Made by a program: the position numbers and the translations under genes. 64,000 nt of DNA from NCBI RefSeq assembly GCF_030124145.1, contig NZ_JASKMS010000004.1, forward strand, positions 186,001 to 250,000, in the 5' to 3' direction. The notes under the pieces are model-generated. The model saw only the letters and a list, made by a program, of their open reading frames with translations. It ran no database searches and was not told the origin of the DNA. Below are positions 1 to 8,691 of the stretch, piece after piece (the first letter of the stretch is position 1; the number at the start of each line of letters is the position of its first letter). The stretch comes from Streptomyces sp. 378. GTDB taxonomy: Bacteria > Actinomycetota > Actinomycetes > Streptomycetales > Streptomycetaceae.

Positions 1-983
1 GCGGCCGCTCCCGTCGTGGTCACCCGGCGCCGCAGCCGCCGCAGCTTGGACGAGCGGTCCATGTCCATGGCCTCCAGTGCGTCGGCGAGTGCGTCCTGCG
101 GCATGCGCTTGATGGCCGCCGCGCTCATCGACCGCAGCTGCCTGGCCACGGCCGGTTCGAACCGGTCTTCGTTGGAGAGGTGGTGGGCGATGATGGCGCA
201 GTAGGTGCGCACCGCCTTGGGCAGCAGCCGGTCGGCGTCGCGGTCCGCGGCCGTCTCCTCGATCACCTGGTCGAAGGCACGGATGAAGTCGAGCTGGCGG
301 ACATCGCCGATCTGCGTCAGGGACGAGGCGACCCCGCGCCGGTAGAACACGCCCAGCAGGCTCACCACGGCGAACGACTCCGCCTCACGGTGCAGCTTCC
401 AGATCCACGGCCGGTCCTCGGCCGTGCGCAGCCCGTCGGTGAAGTGGAGCACGCCCTTGTCGACGAGGCGCCGGTGGTAGGCGCCGGCCCAGGCGTAGGC
501 GTAGTCGACGGAGGTGGAGCGGTGGGCGGGGAGGATCGCCTCCCGCGGGTCGAACGTCTCCCAGCGGCGGCCGACCGGGACCCGGTGCACGGAACGGGCG
601 CGCGCGGTGGCCTGCACATGGTCGGTGCGCACGAAGTCGCACCCCAAGTCGTCCATCGCGGACACCAGTTCGGTGAGGTAGCCGGGGGCCAGCCAGTCGT
701 CACCGTCCAGGAACGTCAGGTACTCGCCCTGCGCGGCGTCCAGGCCGGTGTTGCGCGCGGTGGCGAGCCCGCCGTTCTGCTCGTGGCGGATGTACCGCAC
801 CCGGGCGACATCCGAAAGCTCCTCGGCCGCTCGTTCGAGAATGGCCGGAGTTCCGTCCTTCGAATGGTCGTCGACCAGGATGAACTCGAAATCGCGGTCG
901 GCGTTCAACCGCAGGCTTCTGAGGGTGTCCGGGGCATATTGCTGCACGTTGTAGAACGGCACGATCACGGAAAGCTTAGGCAC
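1..983 (-). CDS. GT2-family glycosyltransferase (3' end cut by window)
   Basis: The reverse strand reads from a GTG at 983 into an N-terminus PKLSVIVPFYNV, followed by ILVDDHSKDGT and FLDGDDWL. These are the nucleotide-sugar and metal-binding elements of a GT-A fold family 2 glycosyltransferase. About 327 codons are visible and the stop lies outside the window. There is no Shine-Dalgarno sequence at 983 and the frame stays open upstream, so the start is uncertain. It is divergent from the glycopolymer genes beginning at 1182, and such enzymes typically add sugars to cell-wall polymers or lipid-linked precursors. I infer a role in the same glycopolymer. The acceptor and the sugar cannot be told from sequence. 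Confidence 0.85.
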   Translation of the reverse strand, partial: MPKLSVIVPFYNVQQYAPDTLRSLRLNADRDFEFILVDDHSKDGTPAILERAAEELSDVARVRYIRHEQNGGLATARNTGLDAAQGEYLTFLDGDDWLAPGYLTELVSAMDDLGCDFVRTDHVQATARARSVHRVPVGRRWETFDPREAILPAHRSTSVDYAYAWAGAYHRRLVDKGVLHFTDGLRTAEDRPWIWKLHREAESFAVVSLLGVFYRRGVASSLTQIGDVRQLDFIRAFDQVIEETAADRDADRLLPKAVRTYCAIIAHHLSNEDRFEPAVARQLRSMSAAAIKRMPQDALADALEAMDMDRSSKLRRLRRRVTTTGAA

Positions 984-1131
984 CCGCAAAACGTTAGGAG
1001 GCGGCCCGGCAGCGGAAATTGACGGTGAAGGTACACCGGGTGAACTCAATGTGTCAGAACGGTGCACCGCGTGTACTTTCCGCCTTCCAGCAGGCCAGTT
1101 CGGCTCTCGGTGGGCTGTTGTTAACTTTTCG

Positions 1132-1160
1132 TTGAGTCGCGGTTCTGCCATACCTAGCAT
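1132..1160 (+). promoter_or_regulatory. Candidate housekeeping-type promoter for the glycopolymer operon
   Basis: TTGAGT at 1132-1137 and TAGCAT at 1155-1160 are separated by 17 nt, close to the streptomycete HrdB pattern. Transcription would start near 1167, about 15 nt before the GTG at 1182, giving a very short leader. The region around it is locally AT-richer than the genes. Confidence 0.45.
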
Positions 1161-1181
1161 TCGCTTCCTAGCGTCCTCGGT

Positions 1182-2528
1182 GTGCCAGTAAGTACACCGA
1201 AGCGCCCGCGAATCGCGGTCCTGGCGGACTCCGACACCCGATGGAAATGGGGTGCGCTGACCGCGGACCGCATCGCCCCGCGACCGTCCATGGAAGCCGC
1301 ACCGCGCGAGGGCGCGCAAGCCGGCCCCCTCCTCGACGGATTCCTGCTGCGCGGCCGGGCCACGCCCACCCCGCGCCAGTTGGAAGAAGTGGGCGTGCGC
1401 GCCGACTCGCTGCGGGAGGTCACCGCCGTCGAGTTCCTGCGCGCCATGGCCGAGGGGTCCTACGACGTCCTGGTCCTCTCCCTGGTCGGCGGCGGTGTGC
1501 AGGCGATGCTGCACGGCCTGGCGCGGGTGTGGGAGGACCGCACCGAGCGGCCCGTCGTCGTCACCGGCTACGTCGGCGTCGTCTACGAGAAGCTCGCCGA
1601 CGGCCTCCTGCTGCGGCACGGAGCGGACCTGGTCCTCGCCAACTCCCGCCAGGACGCGGACCGTTTCCGCGCGGTCTACGAAGGAGTGGGCGCCGACGCC
1701 GCCGCGGTGACCGAGGTGGCCCTGCCGTTCCTCGGCGGCGCGCCCTACGCGGGGGAGCACGACCCCTACACGGTCGTCTTCGCCGCCCAGCCCTCCGTCC
1801 CGGACAGCCGCAAGGACCGCACGTACCTGCTGCACCGGCTGGTCCAGCACGCCCGCAGGCACCCCGAGCGCGAGGTGCTGCTGAAGCTGCGCTCCAAGCC
1901 GGGCGAACACACCACCCACATCGAGGAACTGCCGTACCAGAAGCTGGTGCAGCGCCTCGATCCGCCGGCCAACTTCCGGCTCGTCTACGGCAACATGGGC
2001 GAGGTCCTCGACCGCACCGACCTGCTGGTGACGGTCAGCTCCACGGCCGCCCTGGAGTCGCTGCACCGCCGCATCCCGACCGTCGTACTGACCGACCTCG
2101 GCATCCGCGAGTCCCTCGGCAACCACCACTTCGTGGGCTCCGGCTGCCTCGCCTCCTGGGACCAGCTCGACGCCGGGCACCGTCCGGTACCCGACGAGGA
2201 GTGGGTCGCCCGGCAGGGCGTCGCCGCGGACGGTGGCTACGACTCGGCCTTCGACACGGCCCGCGAACGCATCGCCAAGCTCCTCGACCGGCCCGGCGGC
2301 ATGCCCCCGCTGACCCCGTACTACACCCCCGTCACCGCGCCCGGCTACCTGCCCGGGATCCTCGCCCGCCACCACCTCGGCCCGGACGGCACCCCGCTGC
2401 CCGGCGCGCCCGCCGCCGACAAGGAGCCCGGACCGGTCCGGCAGATCGTGCGCCGGGCGGCGCGCGGCGCCTACCGGCACGGCGTGCAGCGCGTGGCGCC
2501 CGTCATCCGGCGGATGGGCGAGCTGTGA
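1182..2528 (+). CDS. DUF6716-like putative glycosyltransferase
   Basis: A 448-residue protein starting RIAVLADSDTRWKWG, with no signal peptide or membrane segment. It resembles the actinobacterial DUF6716 putative glycosyltransferases. The segment with DLLVTVSSTAALESLHRRIPTVVLTD near residues 285-310 looks like the donor-binding half of a GT-B fold, where a Ser/Thr-rich loop precedes the helix that contacts the nucleotide-sugar phosphate. GTG at 1182 is chosen because a good promoter ends just upstream; no strong ribosome site is visible. The next gene follows after 35 nt, so it probably heads the nonulosonic-acid operon. The specific acceptor is unknown. Confidence 0.75.
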   Translation: MPVSTPKRPRIAVLADSDTRWKWGALTADRIAPRPSMEAAPREGAQAGPLLDGFLLRGRATPTPRQLEEVGVRADSLREVTAVEFLRAMAEGSYDVLVLSLVGGGVQAMLHGLARVWEDRTERPVVVTGYVGVVYEKLADGLLLRHGADLVLANSRQDADRFRAVYEGVGADAAAVTEVALPFLGGAPYAGEHDPYTVVFAAQPSVPDSRKDRTYLLHRLVQHARRHPEREVLLKLRSKPGEHTTHIEELPYQKLVQRLDPPANFRLVYGNMGEVLDRTDLLVTVSSTAALESLHRRIPTVVLTDLGIRESLGNHHFVGSGCLASWDQLDAGHRPVPDEEWVARQGVAADGGYDSAFDTARERIAKLLDRPGGMPPLTPYYTPVTAPGYLPGILARHHLGPDGTPLPGAPAADKEPGPVRQIVRRAARGAYRHGVQRVAPVIRRMGEL

Positions 2529-2563
2529 GCCGCCCCGAGACCCCTGCCCAAGGAGTAGACCCC

Positions 2564-3838
2564 ATGTCCCACCCGGAAGCGGGCCCAGGCGCCTCGGTGC
2601 GCCGCGTGCTCGCGGTGATCCCCGCGCGCGGCGGCTCCAAGGGCGTGCCCGCCAAGAACCTCCTCCCCGTCGGCGGCGTCCCGCTGGTGGCACGGGCGGT
2701 GCGCGAGTGCCGGGCCGCGCGGCTCGTGACGGACGTCGTGGTCTCCACCGACGACCAGGCCATCGCGGCCGCCGCCCGCCAGGCCGGTGCCGAGGTCGTG
2801 CTGCGTCCCGCCGCCATCGCCGGCGACACGGCCACCTCCGAGGCCGCCGTCCTGCACGCCATGGACGCCCACGAGGCCCTGCACGGCGCGCCGGTGGACG
2901 TGGTCCTGCTCGTGCAGTGCACCAGCCCCTTCATCGTCCGCGAGGACATCGACGGGGTGGCGGGCGCGATCGCCGAGAACGGCGCCGACACCGCGGTGAC
3001 CGTGGCGCCCTTCCACGGGTTCATCTGGCGGGACGCCGACGACGAGGCCGCGGCCGGCACCGTCGCGGAGACCGACGCCGAGGTCGGCGGCGGTTACGGC
3101 GTCAACCACGACAAGTCCTTCCGGCCCCGCCGCCAGGACCGTCCCCAGGACCTGCTGGAGACCGGCGCCGCCTACGCCATGGAGGCGTCCGGCTTCCGCA
3201 AGCACCAGCACCGCTTCTTCGGCCGCACCGAACTGGTCCGCACGGACCCCGCGCGCGTGCTGGAGATCGACGACCCGCACGACCTCGCCCGCGCCCGGGC
3301 CCTCGCCCCGCTCTTCGACGCGGACCGGCCCGGCGCGCTCCCGACCGCCGACGACATCGACGCGGTCGTCCTCGACTTCGACGGCACCCAGACCGACGAC
3401 CGGGTGCTGATCGACTCCGACGGACGGGAGTTCGTCTCCGTGCACCGCGGGGACGGACTCGGCATCGGGGCCCTCCGCAGGAGCGGCCTGAAGATGCTGA
3501 TCCTGTCCACGGAACAGAACCCTGTGGTCGCCGCCCGGGCCCGGAAGCTCAAGCTCCCGGTGCTGCACGGCATCGACCGCAAGGACCTCGCGCTGAAGCA
3601 GTGGTGCGAGGAGCAGGGCATCGCGCCGGAGCGCGTGCTCTACGTCGGCAACGACGTCAATGACCTCCCGTGCTTCGCCTTCGTGGGCTGGCCCGTGGCG
3701 GTCGCGAGCGCCCACGACGTCGTGCGCGGCGCCGCACGCGCGGTCACCACCGTCCCCGGTGGCGACGGCGCGATCCGAGAGATCGCCGGCTGGATCCTCG
3801 GTCCCTCTCTCGAAGTCCCCGCCAAGTCCAACAAGTAA
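2564..3838 (+). CDS. Bifunctional acylneuraminate (nonulosonate) cytidylyltransferase - HAD phosphatase
   Basis: A 424-residue two-domain enzyme. Residues about 14-250 form a CMP-sialate synthetase (NeuA family) with the CTP loop IPARGGSKGVPAKNL near 19-33, QCTSPF near 118-123 and an ETGAAYAM motif near 199-206. Residues about 264-424 form a HAD phosphatase of the KdsC/NeuA C-terminal type, with the nucleophile motif DFDGTQTDD (Asp271, Asp273) and the acidic motif YVGNDVNDL. It should activate a nonulosonic acid with CTP and dephosphorylate its 9-phosphate precursor. ATG 2564 is preferred over GTG 2525 because AAGGAG lies 8 nt upstream. It is followed after 13 nt by the matching synthase gene. 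Confidence 0.88.
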   Translation: MSHPEAGPGASVRRVLAVIPARGGSKGVPAKNLLPVGGVPLVARAVRECRAARLVTDVVVSTDDQAIAAAARQAGAEVVLRPAAIAGDTATSEAAVLHAMDAHEALHGAPVDVVLLVQCTSPFIVREDIDGVAGAIAENGADTAVTVAPFHGFIWRDADDEAAAGTVAETDAEVGGGYGVNHDKSFRPRRQDRPQDLLETGAAYAMEASGFRKHQHRFFGRTELVRTDPARVLEIDDPHDLARARALAPLFDADRPGALPTADDIDAVVLDFDGTQTDDRVLIDSDGREFVSVHRGDGLGIGALRRSGLKMLILSTEQNPVVAARARKLKLPVLHGIDRKDLALKQWCEEQGIAPERVLYVGNDVNDLPCFAFVGWPVAVASAHDVVRGAARAVTTVPGGDGAIREIAGWILGPSLEVPAKSNK

Positions 3839-3851
3839 GGACATCTCTGCC

Positions 3852-4790
3852 ATGAGCACCAACTCCCGTATCCGCCGGTTCGGTTCGCGCGAGGTCGGCC
3901 CGGGCCGCCCGGTCTACGTCTGTGGTGAGATCGGCATCAACCACAACGGCGAGCTCGAGAACGCCTTCAAGCTGATCGACGCCGCCGCCGAGGCCGGCTG
4001 CGACGCCGTCAAGTTCCAGAAGCGCACCCCGGAGATCTGCACCCCGCGCGACCAGTGGGACATCGAGCGCGACACCCCCTGGGGCCGGATGACCTACATC
4101 GACTACCGCCACCGCGTGGAGTTCGGCGAGGACGAGTACCGCGCGATCGACGACTACTGCAAGTCGAAGAGCATCGACTGGTTCGCCTCCCCGTGGGACA
4201 CCGAGGCCGTCGCCTTCCTGGAGAAGTTCGACGTCCCCGCCCACAAGGTCGCCTCCGCCTCTCTCACGGACGACGAGCTGCTGCGCGCCCTGCGCGCCAC
4301 CGGCCGCGCGGTGATCCTCTCCACCGGCATGTCGACGCCGAAGCAGATCCGCCACGCGGTCGAGGTCCTCGGCTCCGACAACATCCTGATGTGCCACGCC
4401 ACGTCGACCTACCCGGCCAAGGCCGAGGAGCTCAACCTCCGTGTGATCAACACGCTGGAGAAGGAGTTCCCGAACGTCCCGATCGGCTACTCCGGCCACG
4501 AGACCGGCCTGCAGACCACCCTCGCCGCGGTCGCCCTGGGCGCCACCTTCGTCGAGCGTCACATCACCCTCGACCGCGCCATGTGGGGCTCGGACCAGGC
4601 CGCGTCCGTGGAGCCGCAGGGCCTCACGCGCCTCGTCCGCGACATCCGCACCATCGAGGCCTCCCTCGGCGACGGCGTCAAGAAGGTCTACGAGTCCGAG
4701 CTGGGCCCGATGAAGAAGCTGCGCCGCGTCAGCGGTGTGGTCGCCGAGGCGGAGATCGCCACGGCCGCGGGCGAGCCGGTCGGCGTCTGA
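3852..4790 (+). CDS. NeuB-family N-acylneuraminate/nonulosonate synthase
   Basis: A 312-residue TIM-barrel synthase that condenses phosphoenolpyruvate with a hexose or hexosamine to make a nine-carbon 2-keto-3-deoxy acid. Diagnostic stretches are CGEIGINHNGELENAFKLI near the N-terminus, AVKFQKR, STGM, and YSGHETGL with a following VERHITLDR. It stops after the barrel and has no C-terminal antifreeze-like SAF domain, which classical NeuB proteins of about 350 residues carry. ATG 3852 has AAGGA upstream. It sits between the cytidylyltransferase and a polysialyltransferase-like gene, consistent with the Kdn-containing teichulosonic acid known from S. coelicolor walls. Substrate assignment is inference. 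Confidence 0.88.
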   Translation: MSTNSRIRRFGSREVGPGRPVYVCGEIGINHNGELENAFKLIDAAAEAGCDAVKFQKRTPEICTPRDQWDIERDTPWGRMTYIDYRHRVEFGEDEYRAIDDYCKSKSIDWFASPWDTEAVAFLEKFDVPAHKVASASLTDDELLRALRATGRAVILSTGMSTPKQIRHAVEVLGSDNILMCHATSTYPAKAEELNLRVINTLEKEFPNVPIGYSGHETGLQTTLAAVALGATFVERHITLDRAMWGSDQAASVEPQGLTRLVRDIRTIEASLGDGVKKVYESELGPMKKLRRVSGVVAEAEIATAAGEPVGV

Positions 4791-4837
4791 ACGCACCACC
4801 CACACCACCCCCCTTACGACGGGACGGTCGTACGTCG

Positions 4838-6118
4838 ATGAGCCCCCGCGCCGGGAACGCCGGCCCCCACACTCTCGCCTTCGTCGAGAGTCCGGTACAG
4901 CTGCTGAACGTGCTGGAGTGGGCGCACGCGCACGCCCCCGGCGTGGGGCTCACCCTCGTGGTGCTGTCGCCCGTCGACCCGATGACACGCGGCCAGTTGC
5001 GGCGGATGTCCGACCTGGCCCGCGACGAGGGGCACCAGGTCCGCTGGGAGGAAGCACGCGGCGGGCCCGTGGCGCCCTTCCAGACCATCGGCGGCCTGAG
5101 CGGCCTGCTCCGCAGAGCGGACCGGGTCGTGCTGGGGGACCCCTTCTCCCGCTACGTCCAACTACTGCTGACGATCACCCGCGCCCGTGACCTGGTCGTC
5201 GTCGACGACGGCACGGCGACGATGGAGTTCGTCGGGCAGCTGGCCCGGGGCGAGCGACTGGTGCGCTGGCACCGCAAGGGCGGCCGCCCGGGCCCGCGGG
5301 ACGTGCTCTTCGCGCCGGTGTCGTCCTCGGCGCGGCGCCGGCTGACCCCCGGCGACCGCCGCCGCATCGCGATCTTCTCCTCCATGCCGATGGAGGAGGC
5401 CCCGGCGGGCGTCACGGTCGGCGCCAACACCTTCGCCTGGACCCGGTCCCGCTTCGGCCCGCCCCGCGTCACCAAGGGCGCCGACATGGTCGGCACGTCC
5501 CTGGTGGAGACCGGTGTCGTGGACGACGGCCGCTACCTGGAGGCCGTCCGCGCCCTGGCCAGGGCCCACGGCGCGACCCGCTACTTCGCCCACCGCCGCG
5601 AGAGCACGGACAAGCTCCACCGCCTCGCGGTCGAGACGGGCCTGGAGATCGTCCGCCCCGAGCTTCCCCTCGAACTGATCGCCCGCCGCGGCCCCATCGG
5701 CCGGACGATCCTCAGCTTCCCCTCCACGGTCGTCCACACCCTCCCCCTCGCCCTGTCCGGCACGGAGGTCCGCGTCGCGGTCTGCGACATCGACCCGGCC
5801 TGGCTGACCGAGAACGCCTCCCCGCGAGCCCAGGGCTTCCTGTCCGGGGTCACCGGCACGGCCCGCGACGTCCACCGGCTGCCTCCGACGCCCGCGCCCG
5901 ACCCGACGGCATCGCTGCGGCCGGACCCGAATCCGCCGAATCCGCCGCATCCGGCCGACCCGACAGCGCCGCTGCGGCCGGACCCGCCGAATCCGCCCGA
6001 CCCCACGGAGACGGCGGGTTCGGCGAGGTTGACGGCCCCGTCCGATCCCACGGAGTCGGCGGGCAGGGCGAGTTTCACGGCCCCACCTGGGGCCGCCGGG
6101 GCGGTGGCGGCCGGCTGA
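4838..6118 (+). CDS. Polysialyltransferase-like glycosyltransferase with Pro-rich tail
   Basis: A 426-residue protein. The first 345 or so residues resemble the alpha-2,8-polysialyltransferase family: HTLAFVESPVQLLNVLEW at the start, VVDDGTATMEFVGQ in the middle, and PLELIARRGPIG plus ILSFPSTVVHTLPLAL near 300, the region that binds CMP-sugar in this family. It would polymerise or transfer the nonulosonic acid made by the two upstream enzymes. The last 75 or so residues are low complexity, with repeated PDPTxxLRPDP and NPP units, and are probably disordered. ATG 4838 has only a weak GGGACGG upstream. A strong hairpin follows the gene. Confidence 0.8.
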   Translation: MSPRAGNAGPHTLAFVESPVQLLNVLEWAHAHAPGVGLTLVVLSPVDPMTRGQLRRMSDLARDEGHQVRWEEARGGPVAPFQTIGGLSGLLRRADRVVLGDPFSRYVQLLLTITRARDLVVVDDGTATMEFVGQLARGERLVRWHRKGGRPGPRDVLFAPVSSSARRRLTPGDRRRIAIFSSMPMEEAPAGVTVGANTFAWTRSRFGPPRVTKGADMVGTSLVETGVVDDGRYLEAVRALARAHGATRYFAHRRESTDKLHRLAVETGLEIVRPELPLELIARRGPIGRTILSFPSTVVHTLPLALSGTEVRVAVCDIDPAWLTENASPRAQGFLSGVTGTARDVHRLPPTPAPDPTASLRPDPNPPNPPHPADPTAPLRPDPPNPPDPTETAGSARLTAPSDPTESAGRASFTAPPGAAGAVAAG

Positions 6119-6154
6119 GGCGTGTCCGGCGGCCGGGCCACAGGGCCCTGCGGG

Positions 6155-6184
6155 CGCCGTCCGCCGCCGCGGCGGCGGACGGCG
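6155..6184. terminator. Perfect 15+15-nt inverted repeat between convergent genes
   Basis: CGCCGTCCGCCGCCG is followed immediately by its exact reverse complement. It lies in the 306-nt gap between the glycosyltransferase and the methyltransferase on the other strand. There is no T-tract. It is most likely a bidirectional terminator; the rest of the 6119-6424 gap shows nothing I can name. Confidence 0.55.
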
Positions 6185-6424
6185 GACCAGACGGCTGCGC
6201 GGACGTGAGAGGTGCCCGGCTGGTCGCGCCGGGCGCGTCGCCGGGCCCCGGCGCCCGGTGCCGGCGGGCTCGGCACACAGCCCCCTCCGCTGCCGCACCG
6301 GCCCGCCGACCCGTGCCGCTGCAACGCGTACGACGCCCCGGCGTGAGCCCCCGCGGGCGCCGAGGCCCGTCGGCGGACTCCGCACGCACCGGGTCCGCAC
6401 GGCCCGTCGAACACAACCGGCTGC

Positions 6425-7111
6425 CTAGCCCGCGGCAGCCTCCCCGGCCGCCACCGGCCTGCGCGCCAGCAGGAACGCGCGGGGCATCTTCTCCCCGGGC
6501 TCGGGCTCGCGCAGGACGCGCGCGTACAGGTGCAGACCCGCCCGCGTGAGGTGCCCGGCGACGGTGTCCGGAGTGCGCCAGTAGTAGTCGAGCGAGATCT
6601 CCCGGCCGAAGCGTTCGGTCAGGCGCCGGTGTCCGTCCTCCCCTCCGGACTGGAAGCCGAGCAGGACGGGCGCGCCCGGCAGCAGGACGCGGTGGAACCC
6701 GGCGAAGACGGACGGCAGGTGATCATCCGGCACGTGGATGATCGAGTAGAGCGCGACGATGCCGCCGAGCGTCTCGTCCGGCAGGTCCAGGGCCGTCATC
6801 GAACCGACGTGGAACCGCAGCTCCGGGTGGGCCTTGCGGGCCAGGGCGACCATGCGGGGCGAGGAGTCGACGCCGAACGCCGGCAGCCCGGCCTCGTGCA
6901 GCCGCGCCGTCACGTACCCGGGGCCGCTGCCGATGTCCGCTACCGGTGGCCGCCGGACACCACCGGAGGCCCGGGCCAGATCCACGAAGGCCGCGAGCAG
7001 CGCCTGCTCCAGCGGTCTCCCGGCCAGGCTGTCCGGGTGCTCGGCGGTATAGGCCTCGGCGATGGCGTCGTACGAGGACTGCGTGGACTGTAAGAACTCG
7101 GGAGCGTGCAC
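6425..7111 (-). CDS. Class I SAM-dependent methyltransferase
   Basis: A 228-residue soluble protein with the Rossmann methyltransferase signature: motif I VADIGSGPGYVTARLHEAG near residues 57-75, the acidic end of strand 2 in VDSSPRMV, and a conserved post-I region SMTALDLPDETLGGIVALYSIIH. This places it in the UbiE/Methyltransf_11-like group that methylates small molecules. The GTG at 7111 is taken as start. It is a single gene, convergent with the polymer operon and divergent from the amidohydrolase, so context does not reveal a substrate. Confidence 0.85.
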   Translation of the reverse strand: MHAPEFLQSTQSSYDAIAEAYTAEHPDSLAGRPLEQALLAAFVDLARASGGVRRPPVADIGSGPGYVTARLHEAGLPAFGVDSSPRMVALARKAHPELRFHVGSMTALDLPDETLGGIVALYSIIHVPDDHLPSVFAGFHRVLLPGAPVLLGFQSGGEDGHRRLTERFGREISLDYYWRTPDTVAGHLTRAGLHLYARVLREPEPGEKMPRAFLLARRPVAAGEAAAG

Positions 7112-7409
7112 GGGCGCACACTAGTGTGGGTGAGCGTCCGGCAGATGAACGAGCCGGTGTTCACCGCGCCAGGCGTGGTATCCGTGGAGAAGATGGATGG
7201 ATGCCGGAGTCGTGACATTGATGTGATGGAAGTCATACTCCGGGAGATGGGTGGCCCGGCCGAGCCCAAAATGCAGGCGAGTTTACCCATCTCACTAGAC
7301 AGCTATGCGCCCGGCGGTCATATTTTCTTCCCCTATCAGGTTGAAGTTTTGTTGATCCAGGGTCGGTCGACCGCCTCGGCGCCCTACCCTTCAAAGGGTG
7401 AAGCCACTG
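7112..7409. promoter_or_regulatory. Divergent intergenic region, relatively AT-rich
   Basis: About 300 nt between the methyltransferase and the M20 amidohydrolase. It is distinctly richer in A/T than its surroundings, for example around 7310-7360, and must hold both promoters. I could not identify convincing -35/-10 pairs or a gene. Confidence 0.4.
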
Positions 7410-8642
7410 ATGTCACTGGAGTCCGAGGTCGATCTTCCCGGAGGAGCCGTACTTCCCGGTGCCCTGCCCGACGCTCTGCGGGCCGAGCTCATCGCGTTCC
7501 GACGCGACATGCACATGCACCCGGAGCTCGGCAACCAGGAGTTCCGCACGACCGCCGCGATCAAGGAGCGGCTCGAGCGGGCCGGCCTCAAGCCACGCGT
7601 CCTCCCCGTAGGGACCGGACTCCTCTGTGACATCGGCGTGGAGGGGGAGCAGTGGGACGGCGGTCCCAGCATGCTCGCGCTGCGGGCCGACATCGACGGC
7701 CTGCCCATCCCGGACACCAAGATGGAGTGCCCGTACCGCTCGACCGTGCCCGACCGGGCCCACGCCTGCGGTCACGACGTGCACACCACCGTCGTCCTCG
7801 GCGCCGGCCTGGTCCTCGCCGAGCTGCACCGCCAGGGCGCGCTGCCCCGTCCCGTCCGGCTGATCTTCCAGCCCGCCGAGGAAGTGCTGCCCGGCGGTGC
7901 CGCCGACGCCATCAAGGGCGGGGCGCTGGAAGGCGTCGGCGCGATCATCGCCGTGCACTGCGACCCCCGGGTGGACGCGGGGAGGATCGGTCTCCGCGAG
8001 GGGCCCATCACCTCGGCGTGCGACCGGCTGGAGATCGGCCTCGACGGCCCGGGCGGTCACACCGCACGCCCCCACCTCACGACCGACCTGGTCACGGCCG
8101 CCGCCCGCGTCGTCACCGACGTGCCGGCGCTGGTCGCCCGGCGCTTCGACAGCCGCAGCGGACTCGCCATCACCTGGGGCCGCGTGGAGTCGGGCCACGC
8201 GCCGAACGTGATCCCCCAGCACGCCGAGCTCTCCGGCACCGTGCGCTGCCTCGACATCGAGGCGTGGCGGCAGGCCCCCGACGTCGTCGTCGCCGCCATC
8301 GACGAGATCGCCAACCTGCACCGCGCCAAGTCGGAGATCAACTACGTGCGCGGCGTCCCGCCCGTCGTCAACGAGCCCGGCGTCACCGAACTGCTGCGCG
8401 ACGCCATGATCGCCCGGCGCGGCGTCGAATCCGTCGAGGGCACCGAGCAGAGCCTCGGCGGCGAGGACTTCTCCTGGTACCTGGAGCACGTCCCCGGCGC
8501 CATGGCCCGCCTGGGCGTCCGCACCCCCGGCGAGCGACAGATCCGCGACCTCCACCAGGGCGACTTCGACGTCGACGAGTCGGCCATCACGGTCGGAGTG
8601 GAACTCTTCACGGCCGCGGCCCTGGTCAACGGCCTCCGCTAG
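7410..8642 (+). CDS. M20-family amidohydrolase (N-acyl amino acid hydrolase type)
   Basis: A 410-residue cytoplasmic zinc amidohydrolase of the IAA/hippurate hydrolase type (M20D). Visible features are the first metal block LRADIDGLPI followed by HACGHDVHTT near residue 112-121, FQPAEEVLPGGA with the catalytic Glu pair, the dimerisation-domain motif GPGGHTARPH, and the terminal metal block SLGGEDFSWY. ATG 7410 is preferred over GTG 7398 because AAAGGGTGA sits about 8 nt before it. It hydrolyses an N-acyl or amide bond, but the substrate is unknown. It is transcribed towards the repeat array and the nucleoside genes, although separated from them by 1.1 kb. Confidence 0.88.
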   Translation: MSLESEVDLPGGAVLPGALPDALRAELIAFRRDMHMHPELGNQEFRTTAAIKERLERAGLKPRVLPVGTGLLCDIGVEGEQWDGGPSMLALRADIDGLPIPDTKMECPYRSTVPDRAHACGHDVHTTVVLGAGLVLAELHRQGALPRPVRLIFQPAEEVLPGGAADAIKGGALEGVGAIIAVHCDPRVDAGRIGLREGPITSACDRLEIGLDGPGGHTARPHLTTDLVTAAARVVTDVPALVARRFDSRSGLAITWGRVESGHAPNVIPQHAELSGTVRCLDIEAWRQAPDVVVAAIDEIANLHRAKSEINYVRGVPPVVNEPGVTELLRDAMIARRGVESVEGTEQSLGGEDFSWYLEHVPGAMARLGVRTPGERQIRDLHQGDFDVDESAITVGVELFTAAALVNGLR

Positions 8643-8691
8643 CACCCCAACCCTGACACCGCGCAAACCGCACGACCATCACGACATCGCC

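Noticed and set aside
2471..3862. 463-residue reverse-strand frame opposite the cytidylyltransferase gene
   Set aside because: Its composition is typical of a shadow frame (Gly/Val/Arg-rich, no motif), whereas the + strand encodes two clear catalytic domains.
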